A stretch of 64,000 nt of DNA from Acidimicrobiaceae bacterium (GCA_020637235.1 JACJWG010000013.1:1-64000), one strand, 5' to 3'; counted from the stretch's first letter, positions 1 to 9,371 are shown. The notes: generated from the sequence alone by a model not told the origin. A program made the numbers and translations.

Positions 1-2
1 TC

Positions 3-344
3 GTGCCCGTGCTGTGGCTCGCACTGGGGGTGGCTTGGTGGTCGGTCGAGTGGGCGGCGCCGGGCAACGGCGCGGCCGACGCGGTGATCGTCGGCGTGCT
101 CGCGCTGCTGGTGCTGCTGGCGATGGTGTGGCCCGACCTCGCGGGATCGTTGCTCGTCACGCTCGCCCTCACCACCCCGACGATCACGGCGATCGTGGCG
201 GCGATCGACGACCGCACGTCGGCGGGGCCCGACGCCGGACCGTTCGGTCGAGTCGCGGCGGTGGTGGTGGCCGTGTCGGCGCCCTCGATCGTCGGAGCGT
301 GGTTGCTGGCCCGCAGCCGGATCGGTGCACGCTCGAACACCTGA
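3..344 (+). CDS. Hydrophobic membrane protein, probably C-terminal part of a gene cut by the window edge
   Basis: About 113 residues are visible, mostly hydrophobic, with three to four predicted membrane segments (around residues 3-20, 25-65 and 80-105) and a short basic tail. A GTG lies at base 3, but the true start may be outside the window. It resembles small integral membrane proteins of unknown role; no catalytic motif is visible. The dioxygenase gene follows 23 bp later on the same strand. Confidence 0.5.
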   Translation: MPVLWLALGVAWWSVEWAAPGNGAADAVIVGVLALLVLLAMVWPDLAGSLLVTLALTTPTITAIVAAIDDRTSAGPDAGPFGRVAAVVVAVSAPSIVGAWLLARSRIGARSNT

Positions 345-367
345 GGCGACCGCCGCCGTGCTAGACG

Positions 368-1315
368 GTGGGCGTGGACTCGCTGCCCCTGCTCACCACC
401 GACCAGATGGCCTCGTTCGTGGCCCGCGGCTTCCTGCGGCTCGACGCCGTGGTGCCGCCCGAGATCAACGCCCAGGCGATGGACGAACTGCCACGCCTGT
501 TCCGCTCGTGGCTCGACGAGTTCCGTGGTGCAGCAGCGCACGACGATGTCGACGGCGCCGACGCCGAGGTGCCGCTGCCCCGCTCGGGCACCGTGCTCGC
601 CGACGCGTACGCGCCCGAGTCGGCGTTCGGCCGCATGGTGCGGGTGCCCGCCGTGGCGGGTGCGATCGTCTCGCTCGTCGGTGCCGACCCGGTGATCGAT
701 CACCACTTCGTGCACATCAAGACCGCCGGCGACCTGCACGCGCAGGGTCTGCACATGGACGCGATCGTCGACAGCGGGCCGGCGTTCGACATCCAGCTGT
801 TCTGGTTCCCGCACGACGTCGCGCCCCGCGAGGGTGGGACGCGCTTCGTGCCGGGCAGCCATCTGCGGCGCGTCAACATGGACGACGTCGCCCGGTACCA
901 CCACCTGGCCGGCGAGCAGTACTACAGCGGCGACGCCGGCACCGTCGTGATCTTCCACCAGGGCCTCTGGCACGCGGGCGCCCCCAACCACGGCGGGCGC
1001 GACCGGGTGATGGGCAAGCTGCGGCTCAACCCCACCGTGCCTCAGGTACGTCTGTGGGACACGAGCGACCTCGACGGCCGCAACCGTGCCGACGACCACG
1101 TGTGGGCGCAGACCGAGCCCGACCAGGTGGCGGCCACGTTGCGCGGCAGCGAGCCGTGGTACGAGCCGTCGGTGCACCGGCTCGAGACCGTGCAGCGCGC
1201 CGTGCTGTGGCGGTACCTCACCGGCGATCCCACCTTCGACGTCGACTGGTACCTCACCCGCACCGAACGCCGAGACTCGCTGGCCTCCCGAGCCACCAGC
1301 GGAGCCGTGTCGTGA
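368..1315 (+). CDS. Phytanoyl-CoA dioxygenase (PhyH) family Fe(II)/2-oxoglutarate oxygenase
   Basis: A 315-residue protein of the PhyH fold, which hydroxylates small molecules using Fe(II), O2 and 2-oxoglutarate. The iron-binding HxD is in GLHMDAI (about residue 130) and the distal His is in LWHAGAPN (about 200), followed by the Arg of RDRVMGKLR that would bind 2-oxoglutarate. The substrate cannot be told. GTG 368 is used here; GTG 374 (VDSLPLL) is also possible because a TAGACG hexamer ends 6 nt before it. The stop overlaps the start of the next gene (GTGA), so the two are translationally coupled. Confidence 0.75.
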   Translation: MGVDSLPLLTTDQMASFVARGFLRLDAVVPPEINAQAMDELPRLFRSWLDEFRGAAAHDDVDGADAEVPLPRSGTVLADAYAPESAFGRMVRVPAVAGAIVSLVGADPVIDHHFVHIKTAGDLHAQGLHMDAIVDSGPAFDIQLFWFPHDVAPREGGTRFVPGSHLRRVNMDDVARYHHLAGEQYYSGDAGTVVIFHQGLWHAGAPNHGGRDRVMGKLRLNPTVPQVRLWDTSDLDGRNRADDHVWAQTEPDQVAATLRGSEPWYEPSVHRLETVQRAVLWRYLTGDPTFDVDWYLTRTERRDSLASRATSGAVS

Positions 1316-1584
1316 GCGCCCGACAGCAGGTGCTGATGCTGTGGCTGTCGGGCCCCGGCCTCGACGGGCGGGTGCTCGGCTGGACGATGTTCGACGGCAC
1401 CGCCGGTGCCGGACCGCAGCTCGACGGCGACCCGCCGTACCCCACCGGGGTCCACGCCCTGCAGGACGGGTGGCGGATGATCCAGATGTCGCCGCTGCTG
1501 CCTCCGGCTCCCGGCCACGAGCGCGAGGTGTCGTTCCTGAAGCACGAGTTCGTGTTCGAGCGCATCGTCGACCTCGACGCCTGA
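1312..1584 (+). CDS. Small uncharacterised protein coupled to the PhyH-type oxygenase
   Basis: A 90-residue protein starting with GTG inside the stop of the preceding oxygenase (GTGA overlap at 1312-1315). It is acidic to neutral with no signal peptide or membrane segment. It is rich in Gly/Pro around DGDPPYPTGVHALQDGW and ends in a beta-like FLKHEFVFERIVDL segment. I do not recognise the family. The overlap argues that it is a partner, accessory subunit or regulator of the oxygenase, made in similar amounts; this is inference. Confidence 0.6.
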   Translation: MSARQQVLMLWLSGPGLDGRVLGWTMFDGTAGAGPQLDGDPPYPTGVHALQDGWRMIQMSPLLPPAPGHEREVSFLKHEFVFERIVDLDA

Positions 1585-1627
1585 TCCGGAACTGGGAATC
1601 GGCGGCGTCGGACCCGAGGCTCCGGAG

Positions 1628-1633
1628 TACCGT
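1628..1633 (+). promoter_or_regulatory. TAnnnT -10 hexamer of a leaderless transcript
   Basis: TACCGT ends 6 nt before the ATG at 1640, so transcription would begin at the start codon. No Shine-Dalgarno sequence is seen. Confidence 0.5.
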
Positions 1634-1639
1634 CGCAGC

Positions 1640-3067
1640 ATGGACAGCGGGGGCGACACGGCAGCCGATCCGGGACACGACTTCACGGCCGTCGACGCGC
1701 GCCGGCTCGTCGACGCGATCGCCCAGCTCGCGCAGATGGCCGGCCGCCTGCTGCCGGCACAGGCCCCGCCGCTCACGATCAAGCTGCGCGATCACCTGGG
1801 CGTCGCCGAGCAGGTGCCGAACACCTCGGCCACGTTCGACCCGATCGAGCAAGCCAACCTGCAGCTCGCCCTCGACGCGTTGCACGCCACCGCGGTCGGC
1901 TGGGACGAGATCGGCCTGTCATCCGAGCTGTCGCACTACGGCGGGGTGTCGCTCACCGCGTTCGTCGCGGGCACGTTCCACGGTCCGGGCGAGAGCGCAC
2001 GGCAGTTGGTCTCGGTGCAGGTGAGCAAGGACGAGACGATCACCTGCCTCGTGTCCGGCATCGTGCTCACCGCGTTCGATGGCGTCCCCGTCGCGGCGAT
2101 GGTGCACACGTCCGAGCACCGCGGCCCGCAGCGCTCGCTCGTGTTCGAGGTGGTGGCCGCCACGCAGCAGGCCGCCGACGCGTTCCTCGCCCGCGTGACG
2201 TCGCTCATGACCGAGCTGAACGTGCTGCGCGGCAAGGTGCTCTCGTTCGCGTTCAGCGAGTACGGGGGCTTCGGCCTGGCCTTCGCCGGGCTGCCGGCGG
2301 TGACCCGCGATCAGGTGGTGCTGCCGGCGTGGCAGCTCGACGCGATCGACGAGCACGCGATCGGCATCACCGAACTCCGGGATCAGCTCGTCGCCGCCGG
2401 CCAGCACCTGCGTCGTGGTCTGTTGCTCTACGGCCCGCCGGGCACCGGCAAGACCCACACCGTCGCCTACCTCGTCGGCCGGATGCCCGATCGCACCACG
2501 ATCCTGCTGGGCGGTGCGTCGGTCGGCGCGCTCGGCCAGGCGGCATCGCTGGCCCGCAAGCTCGCGCCGGCGACGATCGTGATCGAGGACGTCGATCTGA
2601 TCGGGATGGACCGTGGGTTGCCGGGCGGTGAGCACAACCCGATGCTGTTCCAGCTGCTGAACGAGATGGACGGGCTGGCCCCCACCGACGACGTGCTCTT
2701 CGTGCTCACGACCAACCGGGCCGACCTGCTGGAGCCTGCGCTGGCCGCCCGTCCCGGTCGCGTCGACCAGGCGTTGGAGATCGGCGTACCCGACGCCGCC
2801 GGGCGCCGGGCGTTGTTCGAGCTGTACCTCGGCGAGCCGGTGGATGCCGCGACGCTGGCCGACGCCGTCGACCGCACGTCCGGGGTCGCGGCGGCATTCG
2901 TGAAGGAGCTCGCGCGACGCGCGACGTTGCGCCGGATCCGCCACGGTGGCGAGCCTGGCGCCGCCTTGGCGCACGTGGTGCACGAGATGGTCCGCACGGC
3001 GACGCCACTGCTGCGTTCCACGCTCGGCGCGGGCGGCGACTCGATCCGGCGGTCGACCGACACCTGA
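1640..3067 (+). CDS. AAA+ ATPase
   Basis: A 475-residue protein with an N-terminal domain of about 220 residues that I do not recognise and a C-terminal AAA module. Walker A is GPPGTGKT (about residue 265), Walker B is IVIEDVD (about 312), sensor 1 is VLTTNRAD, and the Arg-finger region is RPGRVDQ. This layout matches single-ring AAA ATPases related to the CDC48/Bcs1 group, which remodel or unfold proteins. No membrane segment or protease domain is attached. The downstream gene is convergent, so the ATPase is probably monocistronic from its leaderless promoter. Confidence 0.8.
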   Translation: MDSGGDTAADPGHDFTAVDARRLVDAIAQLAQMAGRLLPAQAPPLTIKLRDHLGVAEQVPNTSATFDPIEQANLQLALDALHATAVGWDEIGLSSELSHYGGVSLTAFVAGTFHGPGESARQLVSVQVSKDETITCLVSGIVLTAFDGVPVAAMVHTSEHRGPQRSLVFEVVAATQQAADAFLARVTSLMTELNVLRGKVLSFAFSEYGGFGLAFAGLPAVTRDQVVLPAWQLDAIDEHAIGITELRDQLVAAGQHLRRGLLLYGPPGTGKTHTVAYLVGRMPDRTTILLGGASVGALGQAASLARKLAPATIVIEDVDLIGMDRGLPGGEHNPMLFQLLNEMDGLAPTDDVLFVLTTNRADLLEPALAARPGRVDQALEIGVPDAAGRRALFELYLGEPVDAATLADAVDRTSGVAAAFVKELARRATLRRIRHGGEPGAALAHVVHEMVRTATPLLRSTLGAGGDSIRRSTDT

Positions 3068-3090
3068 TCGGCGGGTGAGCGCCGGCGCGA

Positions 3091-4308
3091 TCAGCGCACG
3101 GCGGCGAAGGCGAGGCGCAGGCCGTCGGCGATCGCGAGCGGCAGCGACGGGTCGGTGAACATCTGGTTGGTGAGCACCACCACGGTCACCCGGCGTGCCG
3201 GGTCGTTGCGCCACACCGTGCCGAGCCCGCCGGTCCACCCGTACGAGCCGGCCGGCGCCGTGGGGTCGTCGGTGCCCACCTGCACCCCGACGCCGAATCC
3301 CCAGCCCTCCCGACCCTCGGGATCGAGGTCGAGTCGCTGCTCGGACGTGAGCTGGTCGGTCGTCATCTCGCGTACGAGGGCAGGCGACATCAGCAGTGCC
3401 CCGTCAGGGGCGACCGCACCGTCGAGCAGGCAGCGTCCGAAGCGCAGCACGTCGTCGACGGTCGACACCAGACCGCCTCCGCCGGAATGCAACGGCGGAT
3501 CGCCGGCCCAGTGGCCGTCGGCCGTGTCCCACACCGCGAGGACGCCGGTCGACGGATCGCTGCCCCAGCAGTCGCCGAAGCGGTCGAGCCGGTGCGGCTC
3601 GACGGCGAAGGCGGTGTCGTGCATGCCGAGCGGTCCGGTGATCCGTTCCTGGAACACATCGCCGAGCCGCTCGGTCGTGACCCGCTCGACGAGCACGCCG
3701 AGCACCTCGGCCGACAGGTGGTACCGCCACCCACTGCCCGGCTGGTGCTCGAGCGGCACCGACCCGACGATCGCCATCAGCCGGTCCGCTGTCGGCATGG
3801 TGCTCGGGGTGGGTGGTCCGAGCACGAGCCCCGCCGCGGCCAGCGGGCCGAGCGTCAGCTGTGCGGATCGTCCGCTGAAGTCGTAGCCGAGGCCCATCCG
3901 GAACGTGAGCAGGTCCCGAACCGTGATCGGCCGCTCGGCGGGCACCGTCTGGTCGAGCGTCGTCGCTCCGGGCACCAGCACCCGGCGATCGGCGAGCTCG
4001 GGCAACCAGGGATCGACCGGGTCGTCGAGCCCGATCCGTCCTTCGTCGACGAGCATCAACGCAGCCAGCGCGGTGAGGGGCTTCGTCATCGACGCGATGC
4101 GCACGATCGAGTCGCGCCGCATCGGGCGACCGCCGGCATCGAGCCGGCCGGCAGCGCCGACGTGGGTCCGGTCGTCGGTCGCCACGGCCCACACCGCACC
4201 CGGCGTGCGGTCGAGCACCTGCCCGGCCACGGCGGCGTCGAGTTGCGCCAGTGCGTCGTCGTCGAGTTCGGTCATGCCGGTCGGACGTGCCGCTCGGGCC
4301 GAAGTCAT
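3091..4308 (-). CDS. Serine hydrolase, beta-lactamase (class C/EstB) fold
   Basis: 405 residues. The nucleophile motif SxxK is S73-M-T-K76 in RIASMTKPLTA. The second active-site Tyr is in WRYHLSAEVLG, where the usual YxN is YxL, as is common in actinobacterial esterase-type members. HSGGGGL and GYTGG-like (GWTGGLG) segments follow. Such enzymes are esterases, peptidases or beta-lactamases; there is no signal peptide, so a cytoplasmic esterase is more likely than a secreted beta-lactamase. The ATG at 4308 overlaps the stop of the GNAT gene (ATGA), which supports this start over the internal ATG at 4275. Confidence 0.75.
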   Translation of the reverse strand: MTSARAARPTGMTELDDDALAQLDAAVAGQVLDRTPGAVWAVATDDRTHVGAAGRLDAGGRPMRRDSIVRIASMTKPLTALAALMLVDEGRIGLDDPVDPWLPELADRRVLVPGATTLDQTVPAERPITVRDLLTFRMGLGYDFSGRSAQLTLGPLAAAGLVLGPPTPSTMPTADRLMAIVGSVPLEHQPGSGWRYHLSAEVLGVLVERVTTERLGDVFQERITGPLGMHDTAFAVEPHRLDRFGDCWGSDPSTGVLAVWDTADGHWAGDPPLHSGGGGLVSTVDDVLRFGRCLLDGAVAPDGALLMSPALVREMTTDQLTSEQRLDLDPEGREGWGFGVGVQVGTDDPTAPAGSYGWTGGLGTVWRNDPARRVTVVVLTNQMFTDPSLPLAIADGLRLAFAAVR

Positions 4309-4691
4309 CGGCGCAGCATCATGCCGGTGCTGGCACGAGGCACGGCGAAGCCGAACTTGCCGTAGAGCCAGTCGACGTCGGCGAACAGGCTGACGATCGT
4401 GCTCGCCGGCAGCGAGTGCACGTACGCCATGACCGACTCCATCACCAGCCGCGACAGCCCACGCCCTTGGAACTCGGGGTGCACGGCGATGTCGGTCACC
4501 TGCACGTGCAGACCGTCGCCGACCACCCGGCCCATCGCGACCAGCCGATCACCGTCGCGAACGCTGACCGCGTGCAGCGATCGGGGGAGTGCCGCCGCGG
4601 CAGCGGGGCGATCCATCGCCGACAATCCCGCAGCGATGCGCAGGTCGCAGAACTCGTCGACGTCGGGCACGGTCTCGGTCAGTTCGAACAC
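4305..4691 (-). CDS. GNAT family N-acetyltransferase
   Basis: 128 residues with the acetyl-CoA-binding pattern of the GNAT fold: strand IAVHPEFQGRG followed by helix LSRLVMESVM (about residues 70-90), and a C-terminal WLYGKFGF segment. It would transfer an acetyl group to an amine of unknown identity. It starts with GTG and is the upstream member of a two-gene unit with the serine hydrolase, with a 4-bp stop/start overlap. Confidence 0.8.
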   Translation of the reverse strand: MFELTETVPDVDEFCDLRIAAGLSAMDRPAAAAALPRSLHAVSVRDGDRLVAMGRVVGDGLHVQVTDIAVHPEFQGRGLSRLVMESVMAYVHSLPASTIVSLFADVDWLYGKFGFAVPRASTGMMLRR

Positions 4692-4718
4692 GCGCCCACC
4701 CTGCCACGCCGCGGCAGG

Positions 4719-5540
4719 TCAGACGATCTCGCGCCACGCCGCCAGCCGTGCGGCACTGTCGTCGCCGGGAACCGGCAACTGACACACCACCCGCAGGCTC
4801 GGCCACTCGCTGGCGGTGAGCTGCTGGTACTCGAACACGAGCTCGCCGGCGCGAGGGTGGTGGTAGGTGCGCACCCGGGTGCGGAAGCTCGCCACGTCGG
4901 CGAGATCCCACCACGTCGCGAACTCGGTGCTCGCCCGGCGCAGGCGATCGACGAGCGACACCACCCGCGCATCGGTCCGCAGCGCCGCGGTGCCGGCGCG
5001 GAACTCGGCGAGGATCCGCCGCGCCTGGTCGGGCCAGTCGCCCACCAGCGACCGCGCGGTGGGCTCGGCGAAGATCACCCAGAGCAGGTTGCGCTCGTCG
5101 TCGGCGAGCCGCTCGATCGTCGGGTACAGCCTGGCCTGGGCACGGTTCCACGCGAGGAACTCCCAGCGTGGCCCGAGCACGTACGCGGGCGCGGGCTCCA
5201 TCGACTCGATCAACCGCACCAGCGCGTCGGGTGCCTGCTCGACGGCATCGGTCGGCAGGTCGGGCACCCGTGACGCCAGTGCCAGCAGGTGGCGGCGGCC
5301 GGCGTCGTCGAGGAGCAGGGCGCGAGCCAGCGCCTCGAGCACGTCGACCGAGGCGTTGATCCGGCGGCCCTGTTCGAGCCACGTGTACCAGGTGACCGAC
5401 ACCCCGGCGAGCATCGACACCTCCTCGCGGCGCAGGCCCTTCGTGCGACGCGCCCGCCCACCGGGCAATCCGACGTCGGAGGGGGTCAGCGCGTCGCGGC
5501 GCGCACGCAGGTAGGCGCCGAGCTCCTCTCGCTGATCCAT
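4719..5540 (-). CDS. XRE-type transcriptional regulator with MmyB-like ligand-binding domain
   Basis: 273 residues. The N-terminal helix-turn-helix (about residues 5-75) contains TKGLRREEVSMLAGVSVTWYT and LEQGRR, typical of the MmyB/MLTR regulators of actinobacteria. The C-terminal 170 residues form the PAS-like ligand domain of that family, with WEFLAWNRAQA, NLLWVIF and YHHPRAGELVFEYQ. Members often repress a neighbouring metabolic gene. The M20 peptidase is transcribed divergently 79 bp away and is the obvious candidate target. Start chosen at MDQREE. Confidence 0.8.
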   Translation of the reverse strand: MDQREELGAYLRARRDALTPSDVGLPGGRARRTKGLRREEVSMLAGVSVTWYTWLEQGRRINASVDVLEALARALLLDDAGRRHLLALASRVPDLPTDAVEQAPDALVRLIESMEPAPAYVLGPRWEFLAWNRAQARLYPTIERLADDERNLLWVIFAEPTARSLVGDWPDQARRILAEFRAGTAALRTDARVVSLVDRLRRASTEFATWWDLADVASFRTRVRTYHHPRAGELVFEYQQLTASEWPSLRVVCQLPVPGDDSAARLAAWREIV

Positions 5541-5607
5541 CGGCCCATTCCACCAGACGCGCACGACGCCGGCGCGAGGCGTTCGGTCCCGAACCGGGTG
5601 CTGCCGG

Positions 5608-5613
5608 TACCCT
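5608..5613 (+). promoter_or_regulatory. TAnnnT -10 hexamer of a leaderless transcript
   Basis: TACCCT ends 6 nt before the ATG at 5620. The 79-bp divergent spacer it sits in would also hold any operator for the XRE regulator. Confidence 0.5.
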
Positions 5614-5619
5614 CCACCC

Positions 5620-6738
5620 ATGGCCACCGACACCCCGATCGCCGACCCGTCGCTCGACCCGATCCTCGCCGACCTCGCCGAGCTGGTGGGCGTCGAGTCG
5701 CCATCGCACGACCTCGTCGCGCTGCAGCGTTGCGCGGAGGTGCTGGCCGGGATCGTCGAGCGCCGCCTCGGCACGCGGCCCGAGCTCGTCGACACGCCCG
5801 CCGGGCCGATCGTGCACTGGCGCGCCCCGGGTGAGGCGAAGGTGCTGATCCTCGGCCACCACGACACCGTGTTCCCGATCGGCACGCTCGCCCGCCGACC
5901 GTTCGCCGTCGCCGACGGGTGCGCCACCGGCCCCGGGGTGTTCGACATGAAGGCCGGCATCGTGCAGGCGATCCACGCGGTCGCTGCGCTCGCCGACCCG
6001 AGCGGCGTGGAGATCATGATGACGCCGGACGAGGAAGTGGGGTCCGAGGCGTCACGCGCCCTGCTCGAGGCTCGTGCCGCGGCGTGCGGCCGGGTGCTGG
6101 TGCTCGAGCCGAGCGCCGACGGTGGTGCACTGAAGACCGGCCGCAAGGGCGTCGGCACGTTCGAGGTCGTGGTGCACGGGAAGGCGTCACACGCCGGACT
6201 CGAACCCGAGAAGGGCGTCAACTCGCTCGTCGCCGCCGCCGAACTGATCGGCTCGATCGCCACCTTCGGCGACCCGGCGCTCGCCACCACGGTGACGCCG
6301 ACGATGGCCACCGCGGGCACCGCCGAGAACGTCGTGCCGGCCGAGACACGGGTGCGTGTCGACGTGCGCATCGTCGAGCCCGCCGAGCAGCAGCGGCTGG
6401 AGGGCGCGATGACGGCGCTGGCGGAGCGGGGCACATCGGTCGCGGGCGCGACGATCGAGATCCTCGGTGGCATCAACCGGCCGCCGATGCACCCGCGTGC
6501 ATCGGCCGCGCTCTTCCCGGTCGCCGTCGAGGCGGCTCGCGCCGCCGGCATCGGCGACGTCGACGGGGTGGCCGTCGGCGGGGGGAGCGACGGCAACTTC
6601 ACCGCTGCGCTGGGCATCCCCACCCTCGACGGCCTCGGCGCGGTGGGTGGCGGCGCGCACGCCGATCACGAGTACGTCGTGGTCGCCACGATCGTGCCCC
6701 GCACCCGGATGCTCGCCGAACTGATGTCGCGCCTCTGA
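5620..6738 (+). CDS. M20 family metallopeptidase (glutamate carboxypeptidase-like)
   Basis: 372 residues. Zinc-binding and catalytic residues of the M20 clan are in order: H80-x-D82 in LGHHDTV, the bridging Asp109 in VFDMKAG, the catalytic Glu pair 138-139 in PDEEVGS, and a late His in GGGAHADHEY. A dimerisation insert with the conserved HGKASHAG His lies at about 190. The closest pattern is the CPG2/ArgE/DapE group, which cleave C-terminal amino acids or acyl groups from small substrates. The protein is cytoplasmic with no signal peptide. The start is fixed by the TACCCT hexamer 6 nt upstream. Confidence 0.85.
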   Translation: MATDTPIADPSLDPILADLAELVGVESPSHDLVALQRCAEVLAGIVERRLGTRPELVDTPAGPIVHWRAPGEAKVLILGHHDTVFPIGTLARRPFAVADGCATGPGVFDMKAGIVQAIHAVAALADPSGVEIMMTPDEEVGSEASRALLEARAAACGRVLVLEPSADGGALKTGRKGVGTFEVVVHGKASHAGLEPEKGVNSLVAAAELIGSIATFGDPALATTVTPTMATAGTAENVVPAETRVRVDVRIVEPAEQQRLEGAMTALAERGTSVAGATIEILGGINRPPMHPRASAALFPVAVEAARAAGIGDVDGVAVGGGSDGNFTAALGIPTLDGLGAVGGGAHADHEYVVVATIVPRTRMLAELMSRL

Positions 6739-6754
6739 TCGAGGCGCTCGCCGT

Positions 6755-9358
6755 TCAGACGATCCCGGCGGGCGAACCCGTCGCGCGGATCAGATACGCC
6801 ATCGCGTCCGACGTGGTCATCGGCTTCGCGAACAGGTAGCCCTGCGCGAGGTGGCAGCCGAAGGCGCGCAGCTCGTCCAGCTGCTCGGGCGTCTCCACCC
6901 CTTCGGCGATCGCGGCGAAGCCGAGCTCGCGGGTGAGCGAGAGCACCAGCTGCACCAGCTCGCTCTCGCCGTGCACGAGGCTGCGGTCGATCTTCACGTA
7001 GTCGGCCGAGAACTGCTTCAGCATCGACAGGTTCGAGTAGCCGGTGCCGAAGTCGTCGATCGCGAACCGCACCCCGAGGTCACGCAAGGCGTCGAGCCGC
7101 GGGCGGGCGGCCGCCAGCTCGTCCATCACCATCTCCTCGGTGATCTCGATCGTCAACGCCGACGGCGTGAGCTGTGCCGCGCTCAGCGCGTCGCGCACCA
7201 CGCTCACCAGGTCGGGATCGAGGAGCTGATGCCGCGACAGGTTGATCGACATGGTGGCTCGCGGCGACACGAGGCGCATGCGCGACGCCGTGAGCGTGGC
7301 CTCGCGCACCACCAGCCGACCGAACGATCGCGCGAAACCGGCGCTCTCGACGACCGGCATGAACTCCTTCGGCTGCAGCAGCCCACGGCGCGGGTGCAGC
7401 CAGCGTGCCAGGGTCTCGAAACCGATCACGTCGCCGGTCACCGTCTGCACGATCGGTTGGTAGTGCAATTCGATCTCGCCCTGACCGATCGCCACGCGCA
7501 GGTCGTCCTCGAGCTGCATCCGTTCGTCGGCCCGCACGCGCATCTCTCGGTCGAACACCGCGACGCGCCGCCGGCCGAGGCGCTTGGCCGCGTACATGGC
7601 GAGATCGGCCTGCTGCACCAGCTCTGACGCCGACACCTCGGGGCCGCCCATCGCGATGCCGATGCTCATCGACACCTCGTGTGCCCGGCCGTCGATCTCC
7701 ATGGGTTGACGCACCACGTCGATGAACCGCTGGGCGATCGCGGTGGCCGCCTCGGGGTCGGCCGCTTCGCGGCACACCACGACGAACTCGTCGCCGCCGA
7801 GACGGCCGACCAGGTCGACCGCTCGGGCCGAGTCGACGAGGCGGTTCGCGACCGAACGCAGCAGGTGATCGCCGACCGCATGGCCGAGGCTGTCGTTCAC
7901 GAGTTTGAAGCCATCGAGGTCGCCGAAGAGCACGGCGACGGGTTCGCCGGCGGCGAGCGATTCCGAGAGCGCACGGAAGAGCTGCTGGCGATTGGGCAGC
8001 CCCGTGAGCAGGTCGTGGCCGGCCTCGAACGCGAGTCGGTGTTCGAGCGCCTTGCGGTCGGCGATGTCGCGGCAGATGACGGCGAACGACTCGACCTGGC
8101 GGGCGTCGTCGGGCAGGTCGCCCTCGGCGTCCACCCCGCCGAGCAGGCCCACCACCACCGCCGACGTCGGGTGCGCGCGACCGTCCGCGTCGAGCACGTC
8201 GAGCTCACCGTTCCACGCCGCGCCCGCGTCCACGGCTTCACGGATCTCTCGCGACAGCATGTCGCGCTGGTGTGCCGCGATGCAGCCCGGCGCGTCGGCG
8301 AGCGGGATGGTGGTACGGCCGAAGAACTTCTGTCCGGCGGCGTTGAGGTAGTCGAGATGGGGGCGGTACGACGCGATCACGACGATGTCGGAGGTGGCGT
8401 CGGCGATCGAGCGGAACTGCTCGAGCTTGCGCCGGTTGTCGAGGTCCTCGTGCACGTCCTGCAAGGTGAGCGCAGCGCCGATCAGCACGCCGTCGTCGTC
8501 GACCATCGGTGCGGTGATCACGCGGATGTCGCGCACGCCGAGATCGGGGTGCACCACACGCATGCCCCGCCGCATCCCGCGACCGGCACGGATGGCTTCG
8601 TGCATCTCGACCAGCACCCCGACGTCGGCGGGGTGCACGTGGCGTGCGAACGACGCCAGATCGGTGGGCGGGTCGTCCACCTGGATGAAGTCGGTGATCA
8701 AGGCGTTGACGAGCGTCGTGCGGCCGTCGAGGTCGACGGTGAGGATCCCGATCGGTGCGGTGTCGACCGAGGTGCGCAGTCGCCGCTCGTGGTCGTGGGC
8801 GCGGGTCGCGGCCTCGGCGACCTCACTCAGCAGATCGCTCACCAGCCCCAACACGATCCCGGCGGCGAACGTGGGGACGGCCCACATCGGCACCATCCAC
8901 ACCGATTCGAACACGTCGCCGACGGCCAGTGCGTGCGGCACCAGCATCCCGACGACGACGGGCCACGCCTGCCGCAACCCCACCGCCACCGCGAAGCCGA
9001 CCGGCACGATCGTGAACCACACGAGCAGCGACAACCGTCCGGGCGCGTCCGACGCCACGAACGCCACGACGAGCAGCGTCGAGGCCACGGCGACGCGTGC
9101 CGTGGCGGCTCGCACCGGAACACGACGGACGTACGACGCCGCTGCCACGACCTGGCACCCGATCGCCGCGACGAGCAGCGCCGACACCGAGCCCTCGACG
9201 ATCTCGAGCAGGGTGACGTGCAGGCCGACGCACCACAGCAGGAGCGGCTCACCGTGTCGGAGCAACCGCTGGGCGAGCGCCGACCGGTCGCGGAGGATCA
9301 CATGGCTCGTCCGTCCCGGCACGCGCCGCGACCACCCGGACACTCCGCCGATCCGCAC
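6755..9358 (-). CDS. Membrane-anchored PAS-GGDEF-EAL cyclic-di-GMP signalling protein
   Basis: 867 residues. Five to six hydrophobic segments occupy about residues 35-180, followed by two PAS-like regions (about 195-320 and 325-450), a GGDEF domain (RLGGDEF near 535) and an EAL domain. The EAL domain keeps the catalytic Glu (GFETLARW), Asn (INLSRHQ), the DDFGTGYS loop, KIDRSLV and EGVET. Both the diguanylate cyclase and phosphodiesterase sites look complete, so net activity is probably set by the PAS/membrane sensor. GTG 9358 is preceded at 7 nt by TAGCGT, which supports this long form. Confidence 0.9.
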   Translation of the reverse strand: MRIGGVSGWSRRVPGRTSHVILRDRSALAQRLLRHGEPLLLWCVGLHVTLLEIVEGSVSALLVAAIGCQVVAAASYVRRVPVRAATARVAVASTLLVVAFVASDAPGRLSLLVWFTIVPVGFAVAVGLRQAWPVVVGMLVPHALAVGDVFESVWMVPMWAVPTFAAGIVLGLVSDLLSEVAEAATRAHDHERRLRTSVDTAPIGILTVDLDGRTTLVNALITDFIQVDDPPTDLASFARHVHPADVGVLVEMHEAIRAGRGMRRGMRVVHPDLGVRDIRVITAPMVDDDGVLIGAALTLQDVHEDLDNRRKLEQFRSIADATSDIVVIASYRPHLDYLNAAGQKFFGRTTIPLADAPGCIAAHQRDMLSREIREAVDAGAAWNGELDVLDADGRAHPTSAVVVGLLGGVDAEGDLPDDARQVESFAVICRDIADRKALEHRLAFEAGHDLLTGLPNRQQLFRALSESLAAGEPVAVLFGDLDGFKLVNDSLGHAVGDHLLRSVANRLVDSARAVDLVGRLGGDEFVVVCREAADPEAATAIAQRFIDVVRQPMEIDGRAHEVSMSIGIAMGGPEVSASELVQQADLAMYAAKRLGRRRVAVFDREMRVRADERMQLEDDLRVAIGQGEIELHYQPIVQTVTGDVIGFETLARWLHPRRGLLQPKEFMPVVESAGFARSFGRLVVREATLTASRMRLVSPRATMSINLSRHQLLDPDLVSVVRDALSAAQLTPSALTIEITEEMVMDELAAARPRLDALRDLGVRFAIDDFGTGYSNLSMLKQFSADYVKIDRSLVHGESELVQLVLSLTRELGFAAIAEGVETPEQLDELRAFGCHLAQGYLFAKPMTTSDAMAYLIRATGSPAGIV

Positions 9359-9365
9359 CCGGACG

Positions 9366-9371
9366 ACGCTA
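9366..9371 (-). promoter_or_regulatory. TAnnnT -10 hexamer of a leaderless transcript
   Basis: TAGCGT on the minus strand lies 7 nt before the GTG at 9358 of the GGDEF-EAL gene. Confidence 0.5.

Noticed and set aside
3064..3094. CTGATCG / CGATCAG inverted repeat between convergent genes as a terminator
   Set aside because: The stem is only 7 bp with a 17-nt loop and consists largely of the two stop codons, so it is probably chance.
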